DNA of 64,000 nucleotides from Enterobacteriaceae endosymbiont of Plateumaris sericea (GCF_012562605.1 NZ_CP046224.1:254988-318987); one strand, 5' to 3'. Counted from the stretch's first letter, positions 50,124 through 61,373 are shown. The notes: generated by a model not told the origin, from the sequence alone. Numbers and translations: made by a program.

Positions 50124-50637
50124 TTTTCATATTCCTTTCTATTTCTTCTATAGATTTATCTCTTTTAGCTGCAATCATTTTTAATGATTTCATACTAGAT
50201 AAACCTTTTATAGTAGCTTTAACTATATTAATTGGATTAGTAGAACCATAAGCTTTAGCTAGAACATTATAAATACCAGTAACTTCTAATACAGCTCTCA
50301 TAGCTCCTCCAGCTATAATTCCTGTTCCTTCATGTGCTGGTCTCATAAATATATAAGAACCTGTATGATTTCCTTTAACAGGATATTGTAATGTATTATT
50401 ATTTAATACTATATTAATCATATTTTTTCTTGCTTTTTCCATCGCTTTTTGTATTGCACTAGGAACTTCTCTAGATTTTCCGTATCCAAAACCAACACGA
50501 CCTTTACCGTTACCAACAACAGTTAACGCTGTAAATGAAAATATTCGACCTCCTTTAACAGTTTTAGATACTCTATTTACAGAAATAAGTTTTTCTTTTA
50601 ATTCATTATTTTGATTTTTATTATCATAAATAGGCAT
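50107..50637 (-). CDS. rpsE: 30S ribosomal protein S5
   Basis: S5 is a 30S body protein important for decoding accuracy. Conserved: [57 protein letters not shown] and [15 protein letters not shown]. The ATG at 50637 is chosen over those at 50643 and 50661 because GGA then lies 6 bases upstream, giving 176 residues. The C-terminus runs about ten residues past the E. coli end, into the start of rpmD. Confidence 0.97.
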   Translation of the reverse strand: MPIYDNKNQNNELKEKLISVNRVSKTVKGGRIFSFTALTVVGNGKGRVGFGYGKSREVPSAIQKAMEKARKNMINIVLNNNTLQYPVKGNHTGSYIFMRPAHEGTGIIAGGAMRAVLEVTGIYNVLAKAYGSTNPINIVKATIKGLSSMKSLKMIAAKRDKSIEEIERNMKNVRKY

Positions 50638-50661
50638 TATCATTCCTTTAAAATTAAACAA

Positions 50662-51015
50662 TTAAAATTGGAGACCTAAATTGCGAGCAGCATTTGCTAA
50701 TGCTTTAATACGACCATGATATTTAAATCCTGAACGATCAAATGAAACATTCATAATACCTTTATTAATTGATCTTTTGGCAATTTTTTTTCCTATTATA
50801 ATAGCAGCTTCTATATTACCCGTATACGCTAATTTTTTTTTGATATTTTTTTCTAAAGTAGATGCTGTTATTAAAACTTTATTTTGAGGAGATATTATTT
50901 GAGCATAGATATGACGTGAAGTACGATGTATAACTAAACGTGTAGCTTTTAATTTATAAAAAATTTTTCGTGATTTAGTTATTCTTCTAATACGAATATT
51001 TTTTTTTTTATTCAT
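50662..51015 (-). CDS. rplR: 50S ribosomal protein L18
   Basis: L18 binds 5S rRNA. The 117 residues, as long as in E. coli, contain [18 protein letters not shown], a [13 protein letters not shown] segment and the terminal [30 protein letters not shown] 5S-binding sequence. Between rplF and rpsE. Confidence 0.98.
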   Translation of the reverse strand: MNKKKNIRIRRITKSRKIFYKLKATRLVIHRTSRHIYAQIISPQNKVLITASTLEKNIKKKLAYTGNIEAAIIIGKKIAKRSINKGIMNVSFDRSGFKYHGRIKALANAARNLGLQF

Positions 51016-51035
51016 AATATTTAATTTATTTCTCC

Positions 51036-51569
51036 TTATTTTTTCTTTATTTCTTTGATTTTTATTTTTTCATAACTATATCTAATACCTTTTCCTTTAT
51101 AAGGTTCAGGAACTCTATAAGATCTAATATCAGCAGCTACTTGACCTAATAATTGTTTATCTGATCCTTTTAAAATAATTTCATTTTGATTAATACAATT
51201 TGCTGTTATTCCTTTAGGCAAAGTATAGTAAATTGAATGAGAATATCCTAACATTAAATCTAAAATGTTTTTATTAATAGAAACTTTATATCCTATACCA
51301 AATAAAATAAGTTTTTTAGAAAAACCTTGAGTTACTCCTATAATCATAGAATTTAATATAGATCTTGAAGTTCCGGCATATGACCAAGAATTATTATTAT
51401 TTATTTTAGGTATAAATAATAATTGTTTATTATGTATTTTAATATTTATTAATGAATTAATTATATTTTTTAATATACCGTTTTCTCCTTGAACAATTAT
51501 TTGTTGTTTATTTATAATTATTTTTACATTTTCAGGAATACAAATAGGATTTTTAGCTATTCGAGACAT
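51036..51569 (-). CDS. rplF: 50S ribosomal protein L6
   Basis: L6 lies at the base of the L7/L12 stalk near the factor-binding site. The 177 residues start [15 protein letters not shown] and end with the conserved [21 protein letters not shown] motif ([17 protein letters not shown]). Equal in length to E. coli. Between rpsH and rplR. Confidence 0.98.
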   Translation of the reverse strand: MSRIAKNPICIPENVKIIINKQQIIVQGENGILKNIINSLINIKIHNKQLLFIPKINNNNSWSYAGTSRSILNSMIIGVTQGFSKKLILFGIGYKVSINKNILDLMLGYSHSIYYTLPKGITANCINQNEIILKGSDKQLLGQVAADIRSYRVPEPYKGKGIRYSYEKIKIKEIKKK

Positions 51570-51590
51570 TTTAATACCTTATTTAATTAT

Positions 51591-51983
51591 TTATGAAATA
51601 TAACAAATTATTTCTCCACCTATTCCATAATTACGTGCATTATAATCCGTCATTATTCCTTTTGATGTAGAAATAATAGCAATACCTAATCCAGCCATAA
51701 CCTGAGGTAAATTATTTTTTCTTTGGTAAATTCTTAATCCAGGACGACTTACACATTGTATTTTTTCTATAACAGCTTTACCTTTAAAATATTTTAAATA
51801 AATTTCTAACTTAGAAATATTATTCTTTATAATTTTATAATTTTTTATATATCCTTCATTTTTTAAAACAATTGCAATTGATTGTTTAATTTTTGAATAT
51901 TGCATTATAATTTTTAGTTTTTTTGATAATTGACCATTACGAATTCTTGTTAACATATCAGCAATAGGATTTTGTATACTCAT
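51591..51983 (-). CDS. rpsH: 30S ribosomal protein S8
   Basis: S8 binds the central domain of 16S rRNA and in E. coli represses the spc operon. The 130 residues start [18 protein letters not shown] and keep [10 protein letters not shown], the [18 protein letters not shown] core and GGEIICYIS at the end. Confidence 0.98.
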   Translation of the reverse strand: MSIQNPIADMLTRIRNGQLSKKLKIIMQYSKIKQSIAIVLKNEGYIKNYKIIKNNISKLEIYLKYFKGKAVIEKIQCVSRPGLRIYQRKNNLPQVMAGLGIAIISTSKGIMTDYNARNYGIGGEIICYIS

Positions 51984-52021
51984 ATTTTATAACCTATAAT
52001 ATATTTTAAAATAATATTTTA

Positions 52022-52327
52022 TTACCAACTAGCTTTTTTTAATCCAGGTATTTCTCCCTTCATTGCAGATTCACGTACTTTAATTCTACTTAATCCAAAT
52101 TTTCTTAAGAAAGCATGTGGTCTTCCTGTTTGTTTACATCTATTTCGTTGTCTAGAAATACTAGAATCTCTTGGTAAAGATTGTAATTTAAAAATTGCAT
52201 CCCAACGAATTTTATCTGATACTTTTGTGTCAGATATTATTTGTTTAAGTTTTTTTCTTTTTATAAAAAATTTTTTTGCTAATTTTATTCTTTTAATTTC
52301 ACGAGCTTTTATAGATTCTTTTGCCAT
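52022..52327 (-). CDS. rpsN: 30S ribosomal protein S14
   Basis: S14 sits in the 30S head. The 101 residues are of the long, zinc-free type, with [33 protein letters not shown] and the terminal [11 protein letters not shown]. Between rplE and rpsH in the spc order. Confidence 0.98.
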   Translation of the reverse strand: MAKESIKAREIKRIKLAKKFFIKRKKLKQIISDTKVSDKIRWDAIFKLQSLPRDSSISRQRNRCKQTGRPHAFLRKFGLSRIKVRESAMKGEIPGLKKASW

Positions 52328-52339
52328 AATTAAAAATCC

Positions 52340-52879
52340 TTAATTTCGAAATGGAAAATTTAATGCATGAAGTAAAGCATAACCTTCTTTATTAGAATGA
52401 GCGGTAGTAGTTATAGAAATATCTAAACCACGAATATAATCAATTTTATCAAAGTTGATTTCAGGAAAAATAATTTGTTCTTTTATTCCTATATTATAAT
52501 TACCATAACTATCAAATGATTTTTTAGATAATCCTCTAAAATCTCTAATTCTAGGTATTGCAATAAATAATAAACGTTCAAAAAAATACCACATTCTTTT
52601 ACCACGTAAAGTAACTTTACATCCTATAGGATAACCTTGTCTAATTTTAAATCCTGATATTGATTTATGAACTTTAGTAATTAAAGGTTTTTGTCCGCTA
52701 ATAACAGTTAAATCATTTATCGCATTATCTAAATGTTTTTTATCAGAAATAGCTTTTCCTACACCCATATTTAAAGTAATTTTACTTATACGAGGAACTT
52801 GCATAATAGAGTAGTATTTAAAACTATATATTAATTTTTTTACTATTTCATTTTTATAGTAATTATATAATTTTGACAT
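52340..52879 (-). CDS. rplE: 50S ribosomal protein L5
   Basis: L5 binds 5S rRNA and contacts P-site tRNA. The 179 residues, same length as E. coli, include [24 protein letters not shown], the [12 protein letters not shown] block and the C-terminal [27 protein letters not shown] sequence. Confidence 0.98.
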   Translation of the reverse strand: MSKLYNYYKNEIVKKLIYSFKYYSIMQVPRISKITLNMGVGKAISDKKHLDNAINDLTVISGQKPLITKVHKSISGFKIRQGYPIGCKVTLRGKRMWYFFERLLFIAIPRIRDFRGLSKKSFDSYGNYNIGIKEQIIFPEINFDKIDYIRGLDISITTTAHSNKEGYALLHALNFPFRN

Positions 52880-52898
52880 AATATATATTACCTATTTA

Positions 52899-53210
52899 TT
52901 AAATAATTTCATTATTAGATTTTAAAAAACGTAATTTTTTACCTTTTACTATTTTAAATCCTATACGATCAGGTTTTCCAGTTTTAGTATTTAATATAGC
53001 TATGTTAGAAATATGAATAAAATTTTCTTTTTCTATTATTCCTCCTACATTAGAATTAGAAGGATTAGGTTTTATATGTTTTTTTATTAAATTTATACCT
53101 TCTATTATTACTAAATTAGAATTTAAAAAATATTTTATCTTTCCTTTTTTACCTTTATCTTTTCCTTTTAAAATAATCACTTCATCATTACAACGTATTT
53201 TAGAGGCCAT
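52899..53210 (-). CDS. rplX: 50S ribosomal protein L24
   Basis: L24 is an early assembly protein near the exit tunnel. The 103 residues carry a KOW motif near the N-terminus ([17 protein letters not shown]), then [12 protein letters not shown] and [12 protein letters not shown]. Between rplN and rplE. Confidence 0.97.
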   Translation of the reverse strand: MASKIRCNDEVIILKGKDKGKKGKIKYFLNSNLVIIEGINLIKKHIKPNPSNSNVGGIIEKENFIHISNIAILNTKTGKPDRIGFKIVKGKKLRFLKSNNEII

Positions 53211-53228
53211 AATTTTTTATTATCCTAT

Positions 53229-53600
53229 TTAAATTACTTCTGGAGCTAATGAAATGATTTTCATAAATTTTTCATTTCTTAATTCTCTAGTAACAGGACC
53301 AAAAACTCTGGTTCCTATTAATTGCTCATTAGTATCATTTAATAATACACATGCATTATTATCAAAACGAATAACTGAACCGTCAAGACGACGTATTCCT
53401 TTTTTAGTTCTTACTATAACAGCTTTTAATACATCACCTTTTTTTACTTTTCCTTTTGGAATAGCTTCTTTTATAGTAATTTTAACTATATCACCAATAT
53501 TAGCATAACGACGACGTGAACCTCCTAATACTTTTATACACATTACACTACGAGCTCCTGAATTATCTGCAACACTTAATATAGTATGTTCTTGTATCAT
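53229..53600 (-). CDS. rplN: 50S ribosomal protein L14
   Basis: L14 forms part of an intersubunit bridge. The ATG at 53600 is used, giving 123 residues and [17 protein letters not shown] exactly like E. coli; the upstream in-frame extension to 53633 has no family counterpart. GAGA is 12 bases upstream. Contains [32 protein letters not shown] and FGPVTRELR. First gene of the spc operon. Confidence 0.97.
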   Translation of the reverse strand: MIQEHTILSVADNSGARSVMCIKVLGGSRRRYANIGDIVKITIKEAIPKGKVKKGDVLKAVIVRTKKGIRRLDGSVIRFDNNACVLLNDTNEQLIGTRVFGPVTRELRNEKFMKIISLAPEVI

Positions 53601-53689
53601 AATTTTAATTATCTCTTTATTAAAACAATACATTTTTTATTAACAATTATAAAAATTAATTAATTTATTAAAATTTATAAAAAAATATT

Positions 53690-53944
53690 TTATATTATTA
53701 ATTTTTTAATAATATTTACTAATGTCCAAGATTTAGTTTTTGATAAAGGTCTACATTCTTTTATTTCAACAAAATCTCCTATATTACATTTATTTTTTTC
53801 ATCATGAACATGTAATTTTGTTGTTCTTTTTATAAATTTTCCATAAATTGGATGTTTTATAAATCTATTAATATGTACGACAATAGATTTATTCATTTTA
53901 TTACTTACTACTTTTCCTTTTAAAATTTTAATTTTATTTTGCAT
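53690..53944 (-). CDS. rpsQ: 30S ribosomal protein S17
   Basis: S17 is a primary 16S rRNA binder with an OB fold. The 84 residues include [35 protein letters not shown] and [18 protein letters not shown]. Last gene of the S10 operon, directly after rpmC. Confidence 0.98.
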   Translation of the reverse strand: MQNKIKILKGKVVSNKMNKSIVVHINRFIKHPIYGKFIKRTTKLHVHDEKNKCNIGDFVEIKECRPLSKTKSWTLVNIIKKLII

Positions 53945-53950
53945 TATTTA

Positions 53951-54136
53951 TTATCTTTTTTGTGATAAAATAGTTTTAATTCTTGCTATATTTTTTTTAG
54001 ATTTTTTTAATAAATGAGTTTGTTTAAGATTACCTGATTTTAATTGTATTTTTAAATTAAATTGTTCTTTAAATAAATCAAGTAATTCTTTTTTTAATTC
54101 TTGATTATTTTTTTTTAATAATATTTTTATATTCAT
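53951..54136 (-). CDS. rpmC: 50S ribosomal protein L29
   Basis: L29 is a two-helix protein at the tunnel exit where trigger factor docks. The 61 residues show the family core [20 protein letters not shown] and the second helix [13 protein letters not shown]. Its ATG overlaps the rplP stop by four bases, suggesting translational coupling. Confidence 0.96.
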   Translation of the reverse strand: MNIKILLKKNNQELKKELLDLFKEQFNLKIQLKSGNLKQTHLLKKSKKNIARIKTILSQKR

Positions 54137-54555
54137 AATATTTTTATTATATTTTTTTTATTTAAAAAAATAGTTTTTACTGGTAATTTTGCTGATCCTA
54201 ATTTAAAAGCTTCTCGAGCTAATTTTTCTGATATACCATCTATTTCATACAATATTCTTCCTGGTTGTACTAATGCTACCCAATATTCAACATTTCCTTT
54301 ACCTTTACCCATACGAACTTCTAATGGTTTTTCTGTTATCGGTTTATCAGGAAAAATTCTAATCCATATTTTTCCTTGTCTTTTCATAGCTCTACTAATA
54401 GCTCTTCTTGCAGATTCTATTTGTCTTGCAGTAATTCTTCCTCTATGAATTGCTTTTAATGCATAAGATCCGAAATCAATATTCATTCCTACGACTACTC
54501 CCCTATTTCTTCCTTTATGCATTTTCCTGAATTTGGTTTTTTTGGGTTGTAACAT
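54133..54555 (-). CDS. rplP: 50S ribosomal protein L16
   Basis: L16 helps position A-site tRNA. The 140 residues begin [19 protein letters not shown] and keep [36 protein letters not shown] and [19 protein letters not shown]. Slightly longer than E. coli (136) at the C-terminus, where it overlaps rpmC by four bases. Confidence 0.98.
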   Translation of the reverse strand: MLQPKKTKFRKMHKGRNRGVVVGMNIDFGSYALKAIHRGRITARQIESARRAISRAMKRQGKIWIRIFPDKPITEKPLEVRMGKGKGNVEYWVALVQPGRILYEIDGISEKLAREAFKLGSAKLPVKTIFLNKKNIIKIL

Positions 54556-54569
54556 ATAAAAGTCCTCTT

Positions 54570-55274
54570 TTATTTTCGTCTTTTATTACGTTTTTTTTTA
54601 GGTTGTAAAATTAATTTATTTATTTTTTGATTTTGATTAATAATATTACCTAATATTTCTCCTTTAAAAATCCAAACTTTAATACCAATTACTCCATAAG
54701 TTGTATTAGCTTCAGCTAAACTAAAATCTATATCAGCACGTAAAGTATGTAATGGTACTCTACCTTCTCTATACCATTCTGTACGAGCTATTTCAGTACC
54801 ACCTAAACGACCACTAACTTCTATTTTTACTCCTAATGCTCCTAACCTCATTGAATTTTGTACAGCTCTTTTTATAGCTCTTCTAAACATAACTCTTTTT
54901 TCTAATTGAATTGAAATATTATCAGCAACTAATTTAGCTTCTAATTCTGGTTTACGAATTTCAGTAATATTAATCTGAGTAGGTACTCCAGATATTTGAG
55001 AAATAATTTTTCTAAGTTTTTCTACATCTTCTCCTTTTTTTCCTATTACTATTCCAGGTCTAGCTGTATGTATTGTTACCCTAATACTTTTAGATGGTCT
55101 TTCAATGGTAATACGAGATACTGATGCTTTAATTAATTTTTTATTTAAAAACTTTCTTACTTTAAAATCACTATATAAATTATTAGCAAAATCTTTTGTA
55201 TTAGCAAACCAAGTAGAATTCCATGTTTTAATAATACCTAATCTTAAACCATTAGGATGTGTTTTTTGACCCAT
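54570..55274 (-). CDS. rpsC: 30S ribosomal protein S3
   Basis: S3 lies at the mRNA entry site and has a KH domain. The ATG at 55274 gives [18 protein letters not shown] and 234 residues (233 in E. coli); the in-frame region upstream to 55313 overlaps rplV and has no counterpart. AGGA lies 10 bases upstream of the chosen start. [21 protein letters not shown] KH loop ([16 protein letters not shown]) and [14 protein letters not shown] are present. Confidence 0.98.
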   Translation of the reverse strand: MGQKTHPNGLRLGIIKTWNSTWFANTKDFANNLYSDFKVRKFLNKKLIKASVSRITIERPSKSIRVTIHTARPGIVIGKKGEDVEKLRKIISQISGVPTQINITEIRKPELEAKLVADNISIQLEKRVMFRRAIKRAVQNSMRLGALGVKIEVSGRLGGTEIARTEWYREGRVPLHTLRADIDFSLAEANTTYGVIGIKVWIFKGEILGNIINQNQKINKLILQPKKKRNKRRK

Positions 55275-55287
55275 TATGTATATTTCC

Positions 55288-55629
55288 TTAATTAATATTA
55301 TTATCAGATACAATTATAGTAATATGACTTGTATATTTTAAAATACGATCTGAACGTCCTTTAGCACGAGGCATAATACGTTTCATATTAGATCCTACAT
55401 CAATAAAAATTTTTGATATGATTAAATTATCAATATCCATTCCATTATTATGTTCTGCATTAGATATAGCAGAATTTAATACTTTTTTAATAAGAATAGC
55501 TGCTTTTTTATTAGAAAAATTTAAAATATCAAAAGCTTTTGATACTTTTTCCCCTCTTATAAGATCAGCAATTAATCTTAATTTTTGAGCAGAAGATCGT
55601 GAATATAAATGTTTTGCTAAAACTTCCAT
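55288..55629 (-). CDS. rplV: 50S ribosomal protein L22
   Basis: L22 lines the peptide exit tunnel. The 113 residues include [19 protein letters not shown], the [16 protein letters not shown] region and the tunnel hairpin [16 protein letters not shown]. Between rpsS and rpsC. Confidence 0.98.
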   Translation of the reverse strand: MEVLAKHLYSRSSAQKLRLIADLIRGEKVSKAFDILNFSNKKAAILIKKVLNSAISNAEHNNGMDIDNLIISKIFIDVGSNMKRIMPRAKGRSDRILKYTSHITIIVSDNNIN

Positions 55630-55654
55630 TTTTATCCTTTATAAACTTATATAT

Positions 55655-55942
55655 TTATTTTTTTACTGTTTTTTTTATTTTTTTATCAGCACTATGTCCT
55701 CTATAAGTACGAGTTGGAGAAAATTCACCTAATTTATGTCCTACCATTTCATCTGAAATAAAAATAGGAATATGTTGACGTCCGTTATAAACAGCTATTG
55801 TTAATCCAATCATATTAGGAAATATAGTAGATCTTCTAGACCAAGTTTTTAATGGTTTTTTATTACCTTGTTCTATTGCTTTTTCTACTTTTTTTAACAA
55901 ATGATGATCAATAAAAGGACCTTTTTTTAAAGAACGGGGCAT
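55655..55942 (-). CDS. rpsS: 30S ribosomal protein S19
   Basis: S19 is a 30S head protein near the A site. The 95 residues begin [19 protein letters not shown] and keep [35 protein letters not shown] and the basic C-terminus. Between rplB and rplV. Confidence 0.98.
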   Translation of the reverse strand: MPRSLKKGPFIDHHLLKKVEKAIEQGNKKPLKTWSRRSTIFPNMIGLTIAVYNGRQHIPIFISDEMVGHKLGEFSPTRTYRGHSADKKIKKTVKK

Positions 55943-55964
55943 AATTAAAATTACCTCTTATTAT

Positions 55965-56786
55965 TTACTTATTACGATGACGAATAATATATTTATCTGT
56001 TCTTTTATTATTTCTTGTCTTTTTACCTTTAGTTTGTATTCCCCATGGGGTTACAGGGTGTTTACCAAAATTTTTTCCTTCTCCTCCACCATGTGGATGA
56101 TCTATAGGATTCATTGCAGTACCTCTTACAGTAGGTCTAATTCCTCTCCATCTTTTTGCTCCTGCTTTACCTAAAGATTTTAACATATGTTCATTATTTC
56201 CAATTTCTCCTAATGTTGCTCTACAATTAGATTTAATTTTCCTTATTTCTCCAGATCTTAAACGTAAAGTAACATATAAACCTTCTTTTGCTATTAATTG
56301 TACATATGTTCCAGCAGCTCTAGCTATCTGTCCTCCTTTACCTGGTTTCATTTCTATATTATGTAAAATAGATCCTACAGGAATATTATTCATTGGTAAT
56401 GAATTTCCTATTTTTATTTCAGCATTAATTCCTGACTGAATAACATCACCTATTTTTAAATTTTTAGGTGATAGTATATAACGTTTTTCTCCATCATTAT
56501 ATTTAATTAATGCAATATTTGCAGAACGATTAGGATCATATTCAATACGTTCAATAATTCCTGGAATTGCATCTTTATTTCTTTTAAAATCTATAATCCG
56601 ATATAATTTTTTATGTCCTCCTCCAATATGTCTAGTTGTTATATGTCCATGATTATTACGTCCACCAGATTTATTTTTTTTTTTTATTTTTGATTTAAGT
56701 GGTTTTCCTTTATATAAAAAAGGATTTACAACTTTAATCATATGTCTTCTACCAGGAGAAGTGGGTTTACATTTAATAATTGTCAT
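55965..56786 (-). CDS. rplB: 50S ribosomal protein L2
   Basis: L2 is required for subunit joining and peptidyl transfer. The 273 residues include [21 protein letters not shown], the [19 protein letters not shown] block, and the C-terminal [20 protein letters not shown] with the His essential for activity. Same length as E. coli and very highly conserved. Confidence 0.99.
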   Translation of the reverse strand: MTIIKCKPTSPGRRHMIKVVNPFLYKGKPLKSKIKKKNKSGGRNNHGHITTRHIGGGHKKLYRIIDFKRNKDAIPGIIERIEYDPNRSANIALIKYNDGEKRYILSPKNLKIGDVIQSGINAEIKIGNSLPMNNIPVGSILHNIEMKPGKGGQIARAAGTYVQLIAKEGLYVTLRLRSGEIRKIKSNCRATLGEIGNNEHMLKSLGKAGAKRWRGIRPTVRGTAMNPIDHPHGGGEGKNFGKHPVTPWGIQTKGKKTRNNKRTDKYIIRHRNK

Positions 56787-56800
56787 ATTTATACTTTTTA

Positions 56801-57103
56801 TTAATTTTTGTTTATATTAAAATCTATATTTTGACCTTTTTTTAAAGAAATATATGCTTTTTTCCAATTATTACGATGATATGTATGATTTTTATTTTTT
56901 TTTGTTTTTCCTTTAACTATTAAAGTATTAATATTTTTAATTCTAATATTAAAAATTTTTTGAATAGCTATTTTTATATCTTTTTTATTTGCTTTTTTTG
57001 ATACTTTAATAGTAAAAGTATTTGTTTTTTCTATTGCTAGAGAAGATTTTTCAGATATATGAGGAGATTGTAAAATCTTAAAAGAACGTTCCGTTAAAAT
57101 CAT
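56801..57103 (-). CDS. rplW: 50S ribosomal protein L23
   Basis: L23 is the main docking site for trigger factor and SRP at the tunnel exit. The 100 residues show [20 protein letters not shown] and the [28 protein letters not shown] tail, with the Glu-containing ISEK motif contacted by trigger factor. Overlaps rplD by four bases. Confidence 0.97.
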   Translation of the reverse strand: MILTERSFKILQSPHISEKSSLAIEKTNTFTIKVSKKANKKDIKIAIQKIFNIRIKNINTLIVKGKTKKNKNHTYHRNNWKKAYISLKKGQNIDFNINKN

Positions 57104-57705
57104 GTTAATATTTCCTCTATATGTTTAATTGCGTTTATAGTTATAATAACTTTATCAACATTAATTAAACTCACTGGATTAATATTCATTGAATTTTTTA
57201 TTTGTATATTATGTAAATTACGTGATGCTAAAGATAAATTTTTATCTATATATATAGTAATAATCATTGTTTTTTTGAAAATAAAATTTTTTAATTTTTC
57301 TATTAATATTTTAGTTTTAGGTTTTTTTATAGTAAAATTACTTAATAAAATTATTCTATTTTCTCTAATAAGTTCTGAAAAAATACTTTTTAATGCATTA
57401 CGATACATTTTTTTATTAATTTTTTTATAATATATTTTATTTTTAGAAGCAAAAGTTACACCACCAGAACGCCAAAGAGGACTTTTTACTGAACCGGCTC
57501 TAGCTTTACCAGTACCTTTTTGTCTCCACGGTTTTTTACCAGATCCTTTAACTTCACCTCTTGTTTTTTGTGCTTTTGTTCCTTGTCTACCAATTGTTCT
57601 ATAAGATTCTAATACTTGATGTATTAAAGATTTATTATAATGTTTATTAAAAATATTATCTGATAGCGTCACTATTTTTTTTGTATCTTGTGTTATAATT
57701 TCCAT
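57100..57705 (-). CDS. rplD: 50S ribosomal protein L4
   Basis: L4 extends into the exit tunnel and in E. coli autoregulates the S10 operon. The 201 residues keep the tunnel loop GSGKKPWRQKGTGKARAGS and SPLWRSGGVTFA; the C-terminal half is more diverged. Same length as E. coli. Its stop overlaps the rplW start by four bases. Confidence 0.97.
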   Translation of the reverse strand: MEIITQDTKKIVTLSDNIFNKHYNKSLIHQVLESYRTIGRQGTKAQKTRGEVKGSGKKPWRQKGTGKARAGSVKSPLWRSGGVTFASKNKIYYKKINKKMYRNALKSIFSELIRENRIILLSNFTIKKPKTKILIEKLKNFIFKKTMIITIYIDKNLSLASRNLHNIQIKNSMNINPVSLINVDKVIITINAIKHIEEILT

Positions 57706-57729
57706 TTTTATTCCTGAAAGTTAAATTTT

Positions 57730-58377
57730 TCAGATTTTAAAGTTAGTTTTAATAGCAGGTTTAACAATAACATTACTACCAGTAAATCCAGGAATAGCAC
57801 CTTTAATTAATAATAAATTTTTTTTTATATCTAATTTAATAATATTTAAATTTTGAGTTGTAATTTTTTTATTTCCTAATTGACCTGCCATTTTCTTACC
57901 TTTAAATACTTTTCCTGGTGTTTGATTTTGACCAATAGATCCAGGAACTCTATGAGATAACGAATTTCCATGACTAGCATCTTGAGTTTTAAAATTCCAT
58001 CTTTTAACTGTTCCAGAAAAACCTTTACCTTTAGAAATTCCAGTTACATCTACTTTTTTTATTTTATTAAAAACTTCAATAGTTATATTTTGACCTATAT
58101 AAAATATATTTTTATTTTTAGAAAAAAAACGATGTTCCCATAATATATATCCAGCTTGAGTTTTTGCTTTAGCAAAATGTCCTGCTTCAGCTTTATTTAT
58201 ACGACTAACTTTTTTTTGACCTGTCGTCATTTGAATTGCATCATATCCATCATTCAAAACAGTTTTTATTTGAGTAATACGAATAGATTCAAATTTTATT
58301 ACTGTTATAGGAATAGATATACCATCTTCAGTAAAAATACGAGTCATCCCTAATTTTTTACCGATTAAACCAATCAT
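57730..58377 (-). CDS. rplC: 50S ribosomal protein L3
   Basis: L3 is an early assembly protein reaching towards the peptidyl transferase centre. The 215 residues begin [19 protein letters not shown] and include [48 protein letters not shown] central loop and VIVKPA at the end. Confidence 0.98.
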   Translation of the reverse strand: MIGLIGKKLGMTRIFTEDGISIPITVIKFESIRITQIKTVLNDGYDAIQMTTGQKKVSRINKAEAGHFAKAKTQAGYILWEHRFFSKNKNIFYIGQNITIEVFNKIKKVDVTGISKGKGFSGTVKRWNFKTQDASHGNSLSHRVPGSIGQNQTPGKVFKGKKMAGQLGNKKITTQNLNIIKLDIKKNLLLIKGAIPGFTGSNVIVKPAIKTNFKI

Positions 58378-58417
58378 GATTATATAACCTCATATAATTT
58401 TAAAAATAATGATATTT

Positions 58418-58750
<333 letters not shown>

Positions 58751-58991
58751 TTAAAAAATTAAAATAACCTTCCACAAACTTTAAAATAGCTTTGAGAAGA
58801 CCTATGTGATATTATAATAATTATTTTATAAAAATTATTATGACATAATCTTTCTATTATGACTTATAAAATATATAGAAAGCAATATATTTAGTCTATA
58901 AAACTTAAAAAATAATATATAAATTTAAAATTAATGTTTTATAAGAATTTTTTATAAAAAGTAATAATAAATTAAAAATTATTTTAATAAT

Positions 58992-59438
58992 ATGATTTTA
59001 AATAAAAAAAATATAACTTTATTAGCATTTGATTATGGAACTAAAAATATAGGTGTAGCTGTTGGAAACACTATTATTAGAATAGCTCATACATTAAAAA
59101 AAATCAAAAATAATAAAAAAGAAAAAATTTACTGGAATAAATTTCAAACAATAATTAAATATTGGGAACCTAAAAAAATAATAATTGGTTTACCATTAAA
59201 TATGAATGGTAGTGAACAAAATATTACAATATTAACTAAAAAATTTGCTCGTCTTATAAAAAATAAATTTAGTTTAGATGTAGAATTACATGATGAACGT
59301 TTAAGTACTGTTGAAGCTAAAAATATTTTATTTACAAATGGAGGATGGAAAATGTTAAAAAAAAATGATATAAATTCTTTATCAGCATCAGTTATACTTC
59401 AAAGTTGGTTTGAAAATAATAAAAAATATTATTGTTAA
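58992..59438 (+). CDS. yqgF: Pre-16S rRNA nuclease YqgF / RuvX (RNase H fold)
   Basis: YqgF (RuvX) is a small RNase H-like protein thought to finish 16S rRNA 5' ends. The 148 residues show the catalytic Asp in LAFDYGTKNIGVAVG, VGLPLN(M)NG-like IIGLPLNMNGSEQ, LHDERLSTVEA with the conserved Asp/Glu, and the terminal INSLSASVILQSWF. Length is near E. coli (138). No clear Shine-Dalgarno site. It is divergent from rpsJ; downstream it faces yggT across 206 bases, where E. coli has more genes. Confidence 0.95.
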   Translation: MILNKKNITLLAFDYGTKNIGVAVGNTIIRIAHTLKKIKNNKKEKIYWNKFQTIIKYWEPKKIIIGLPLNMNGSEQNITILTKKFARLIKNKFSLDVELHDERLSTVEAKNILFTNGGWKMLKKNDINSLSASVILQSWFENNKKYYC

Positions 59439-59481
59439 TATTTTTTAATTAAATTAAATTAAATAATCAATTTTATTATAA

Positions 59482-59519
59482 AATTTAAAATAAAATAACT
59501 TATTATTTTATTTTAAATT
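59482..59519. terminator. Perfect 17-base-pair hairpin downstream of yqgF
   Basis: Positions 59482-59498 and 59503-59519 are perfectly complementary over 17 bases with the 4-base loop CTTA, starting 44 bases after the yqgF stop. The stem is all A/T. Length and tight loop make it unlikely by chance; a transcript end for yqgF is the simplest reading, although no separate T run follows. Confidence 0.55.
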
Positions 59520-59574
59520 ATAGAAATATACATTTATTTAAATTATTATTACTAAATAACAATATATATAAAAC

Positions 59575-59601
59575 AAAAATATTATTAAAAATAATATTTT
59601 T
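59575..59601. terminator. Second hairpin before yggT
   Basis: A 12-base perfect stem (59575-59586 with 59590-59601) closes a 3-base AAA loop and ends in TTTTT on the plus strand, 44 bases before the yggT ATG. It could be a second terminator or a leader attenuator; chance is possible. Confidence 0.35.
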
Positions 59602-59644
59602 ATGAAAAATATATTTTATTGATATTAATTATTTTGAGGAAATT

Positions 59645-60202
59645 ATGTTAACATTAACATTTTTATTTAAAAATATATTTGATATTATTACAACAATCTT
59701 ATTATTAAGAATTTGGATTATTTGGTCTATGAATAATACTTATAATTCTTTTATACAATTTATTACTGTAATATCACAACCTATTGTTAAACCAATACAA
59801 TCAATTATACCTAATGTTAAAAATATTGAATTAGCATCATTAGTTATATTAACTATTGTTCTTTTAATAAGATATCCATTATTAGTATATTTACAAATAG
59901 GAATTCTTTCTAAACATTTAGTTTGGTATATTTTTATAGGGTTATTATCTGGTTTAAAATCTATTGGATATGTAATATTTTGGCTAATAACCATACGTTC
60001 TATATTCAGTTGGTTTAATAGAAATTATAATGATTTTGACCATGTATTAAATACATTAACAGATCAACTTTTAGAACCTTTAAAAGTATATATTCCTCCT
60101 ATTTATAATATAGATATATCACCTTTTATCATTAGTATTACTTTATATTTATTAAATTGTTTAGGTGCAGATTGTTTTCCTTTATTTTGGCCATTTATAT
60201 AA
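59645..60202 (+). CDS. yggT: YggT-family integral membrane protein
   Basis: YggT is a conserved inner-membrane protein of unclear function, linked in other bacteria to osmotic or division-associated roles. The 185 residues match E. coli from the first residue (MLTLTFLFKNIFDIITTILLLRIWI-like start) and contain two YGGT repeats, each with hydrophobic helices and a P-x-hydrophobic-P motif (SQPIVKPIQSIIP and TDQLLEPLKVYIPP). GAGGA lies upstream of the ATG. Ten bases separate it from hemW; yggU and rdgB, between them in E. coli, are lost. Confidence 0.93.
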   Translation: MLTLTFLFKNIFDIITTILLLRIWIIWSMNNTYNSFIQFITVISQPIVKPIQSIIPNVKNIELASLVILTIVLLIRYPLLVYLQIGILSKHLVWYIFIGLLSGLKSIGYVIFWLITIRSIFSWFNRNYNDFDHVLNTLTDQLLEPLKVYIPPIYNIDISPFIISITLYLLNCLGADCFPLFWPFI

Positions 60203-60211
60203 ATTTTATAT

Positions 60212-61360
60212 ATGAAAAAACAATATTATAGTTTATATATCCATATTCCATGGTGTTTAAAAAAATGTCCTTATTGTGATTTTTATTCTGTAATTATTAC
60301 TGATAATAATTTATATGAAAATATAAAGTTAAAATATATTAATAATTTATTATTAGATTTAGATAACGATTTATTATTCTTAAAAAAAAAAATTTATATT
60401 AAAAGTATTTTTTTTGGAGGAGGAACACCTAGTTTAATAAGTGGAAAATTAATTTCTTATTTATTAAATGAAATAACAAAAAAAGTATATATAAAAAAAA
60501 CAGCTGAAATTACTATAGAAACAAATCCCTCATCTATTAATAAACAAAATATTATAGAATATAAAAAAAGTGGAATTAATCGTATTTCTATTGGTGTTCA
60601 AAGTTTTAATGATATTAGTTTAAAGTTATTAGGTAGAATTCATTCTGCTAAAGATGCTATTAATGCGATTAATACAGTAATAGATAATGATTTGATAAAT
60701 TTTAATATAGATTTAATCTATGGCATACCAGGACAATCTTTAAAATCAGCAAAAAATGATTTATACCAAACATTATCATTTAATCCTAAACATATATCAT
60801 GGTATCAACTTACAATAGAACCTAATACAATATTTGGAAAATATAAACCAAAAAATTTACCAAAATATAATATTTTATGGAAAATATTTAAAGAAGGAAA
60901 TAAAATTTTACAACAATATGGATATATTAATTATGAAATATCTTCTTATGCAAAAGAAGATATTTTTAAATGTAAACATAATTTAAATTATTGGAATTTT
61001 GGTGATTATATTGGTATAGGTTGTTCTGCTCATGGTAAATTTACTATGAGTAATAAAACTATTATTCGTACTGTTAAAAACAGTAATATAACAAAATATA
61101 TGAATGGTTATTATTTATTTTCTAGTAATAAAATTAAAGATTGTGATAAAACATTTGAATTTTTTTTAAATAAATTTCGTATTTTAGAAAAATTTTCTAA
61201 AAAAGAATTTACTTCAATTACAGGAATAAATATTCATTCTATTCATTCTCATATAAAAAAATCAGAAAAATTAGGATATATTAAATATGATAAAAATGAT
61301 TTTATAATTACTAAAAAAGGTTATTTATTTTTAAATAATTTATTAGAAATTTTTATTTAA
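60212..61360 (+). CDS. hemW: Radical SAM protein HemW (coproporphyrinogen oxidase-like heme chaperone)
   Basis: HemW is a HemN-like radical SAM protein thought to bind heme and deliver it. The cluster motif CxxxCxxC is WCLKKCPYC in SLYIHIPWCLKKCPYCDF, followed by FFGGGTPSL, EITIETNPSS, NRISIGVQSF and SWYQLTIEPNT. The C-terminal HemN domain has NYWNFGDYIGIGCSAHGK. Length 382 residues (378 in E. coli). It follows yggT as in enterobacteria. True HemN differs by an extra Cys after the motif, which here is Phe as in HemW. Confidence 0.94.
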   Translation: MKKQYYSLYIHIPWCLKKCPYCDFYSVIITDNNLYENIKLKYINNLLLDLDNDLLFLKKKIYIKSIFFGGGTPSLISGKLISYLLNEITKKVYIKKTAEITIETNPSSINKQNIIEYKKSGINRISIGVQSFNDISLKLLGRIHSAKDAINAINTVIDNDLINFNIDLIYGIPGQSLKSAKNDLYQTLSFNPKHISWYQLTIEPNTIFGKYKPKNLPKYNILWKIFKEGNKILQQYGYINYEISSYAKEDIFKCKHNLNYWNFGDYIGIGCSAHGKFTMSNKTIIRTVKNSNITKYMNGYYLFSSNKIKDCDKTFEFFLNKFRILEKFSKKEFTSITGINIHSIHSHIKKSEKLGYIKYDKNDFIITKKGYLFLNNLLEIFI

Positions 61361-61373
61361 TTAATTGTATTTT

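Noticed and set aside
53254..53508. Plus-strand open frame opposite rplN
   Set aside because: Shadow of the conserved L14 gene; no ribosome-binding site or family resemblance. The same reasoning removes the similar frames at 20649, 27765, 35958, 44358, 45023, 47432, 48317, 49488, 55977, 58156 and 59740.
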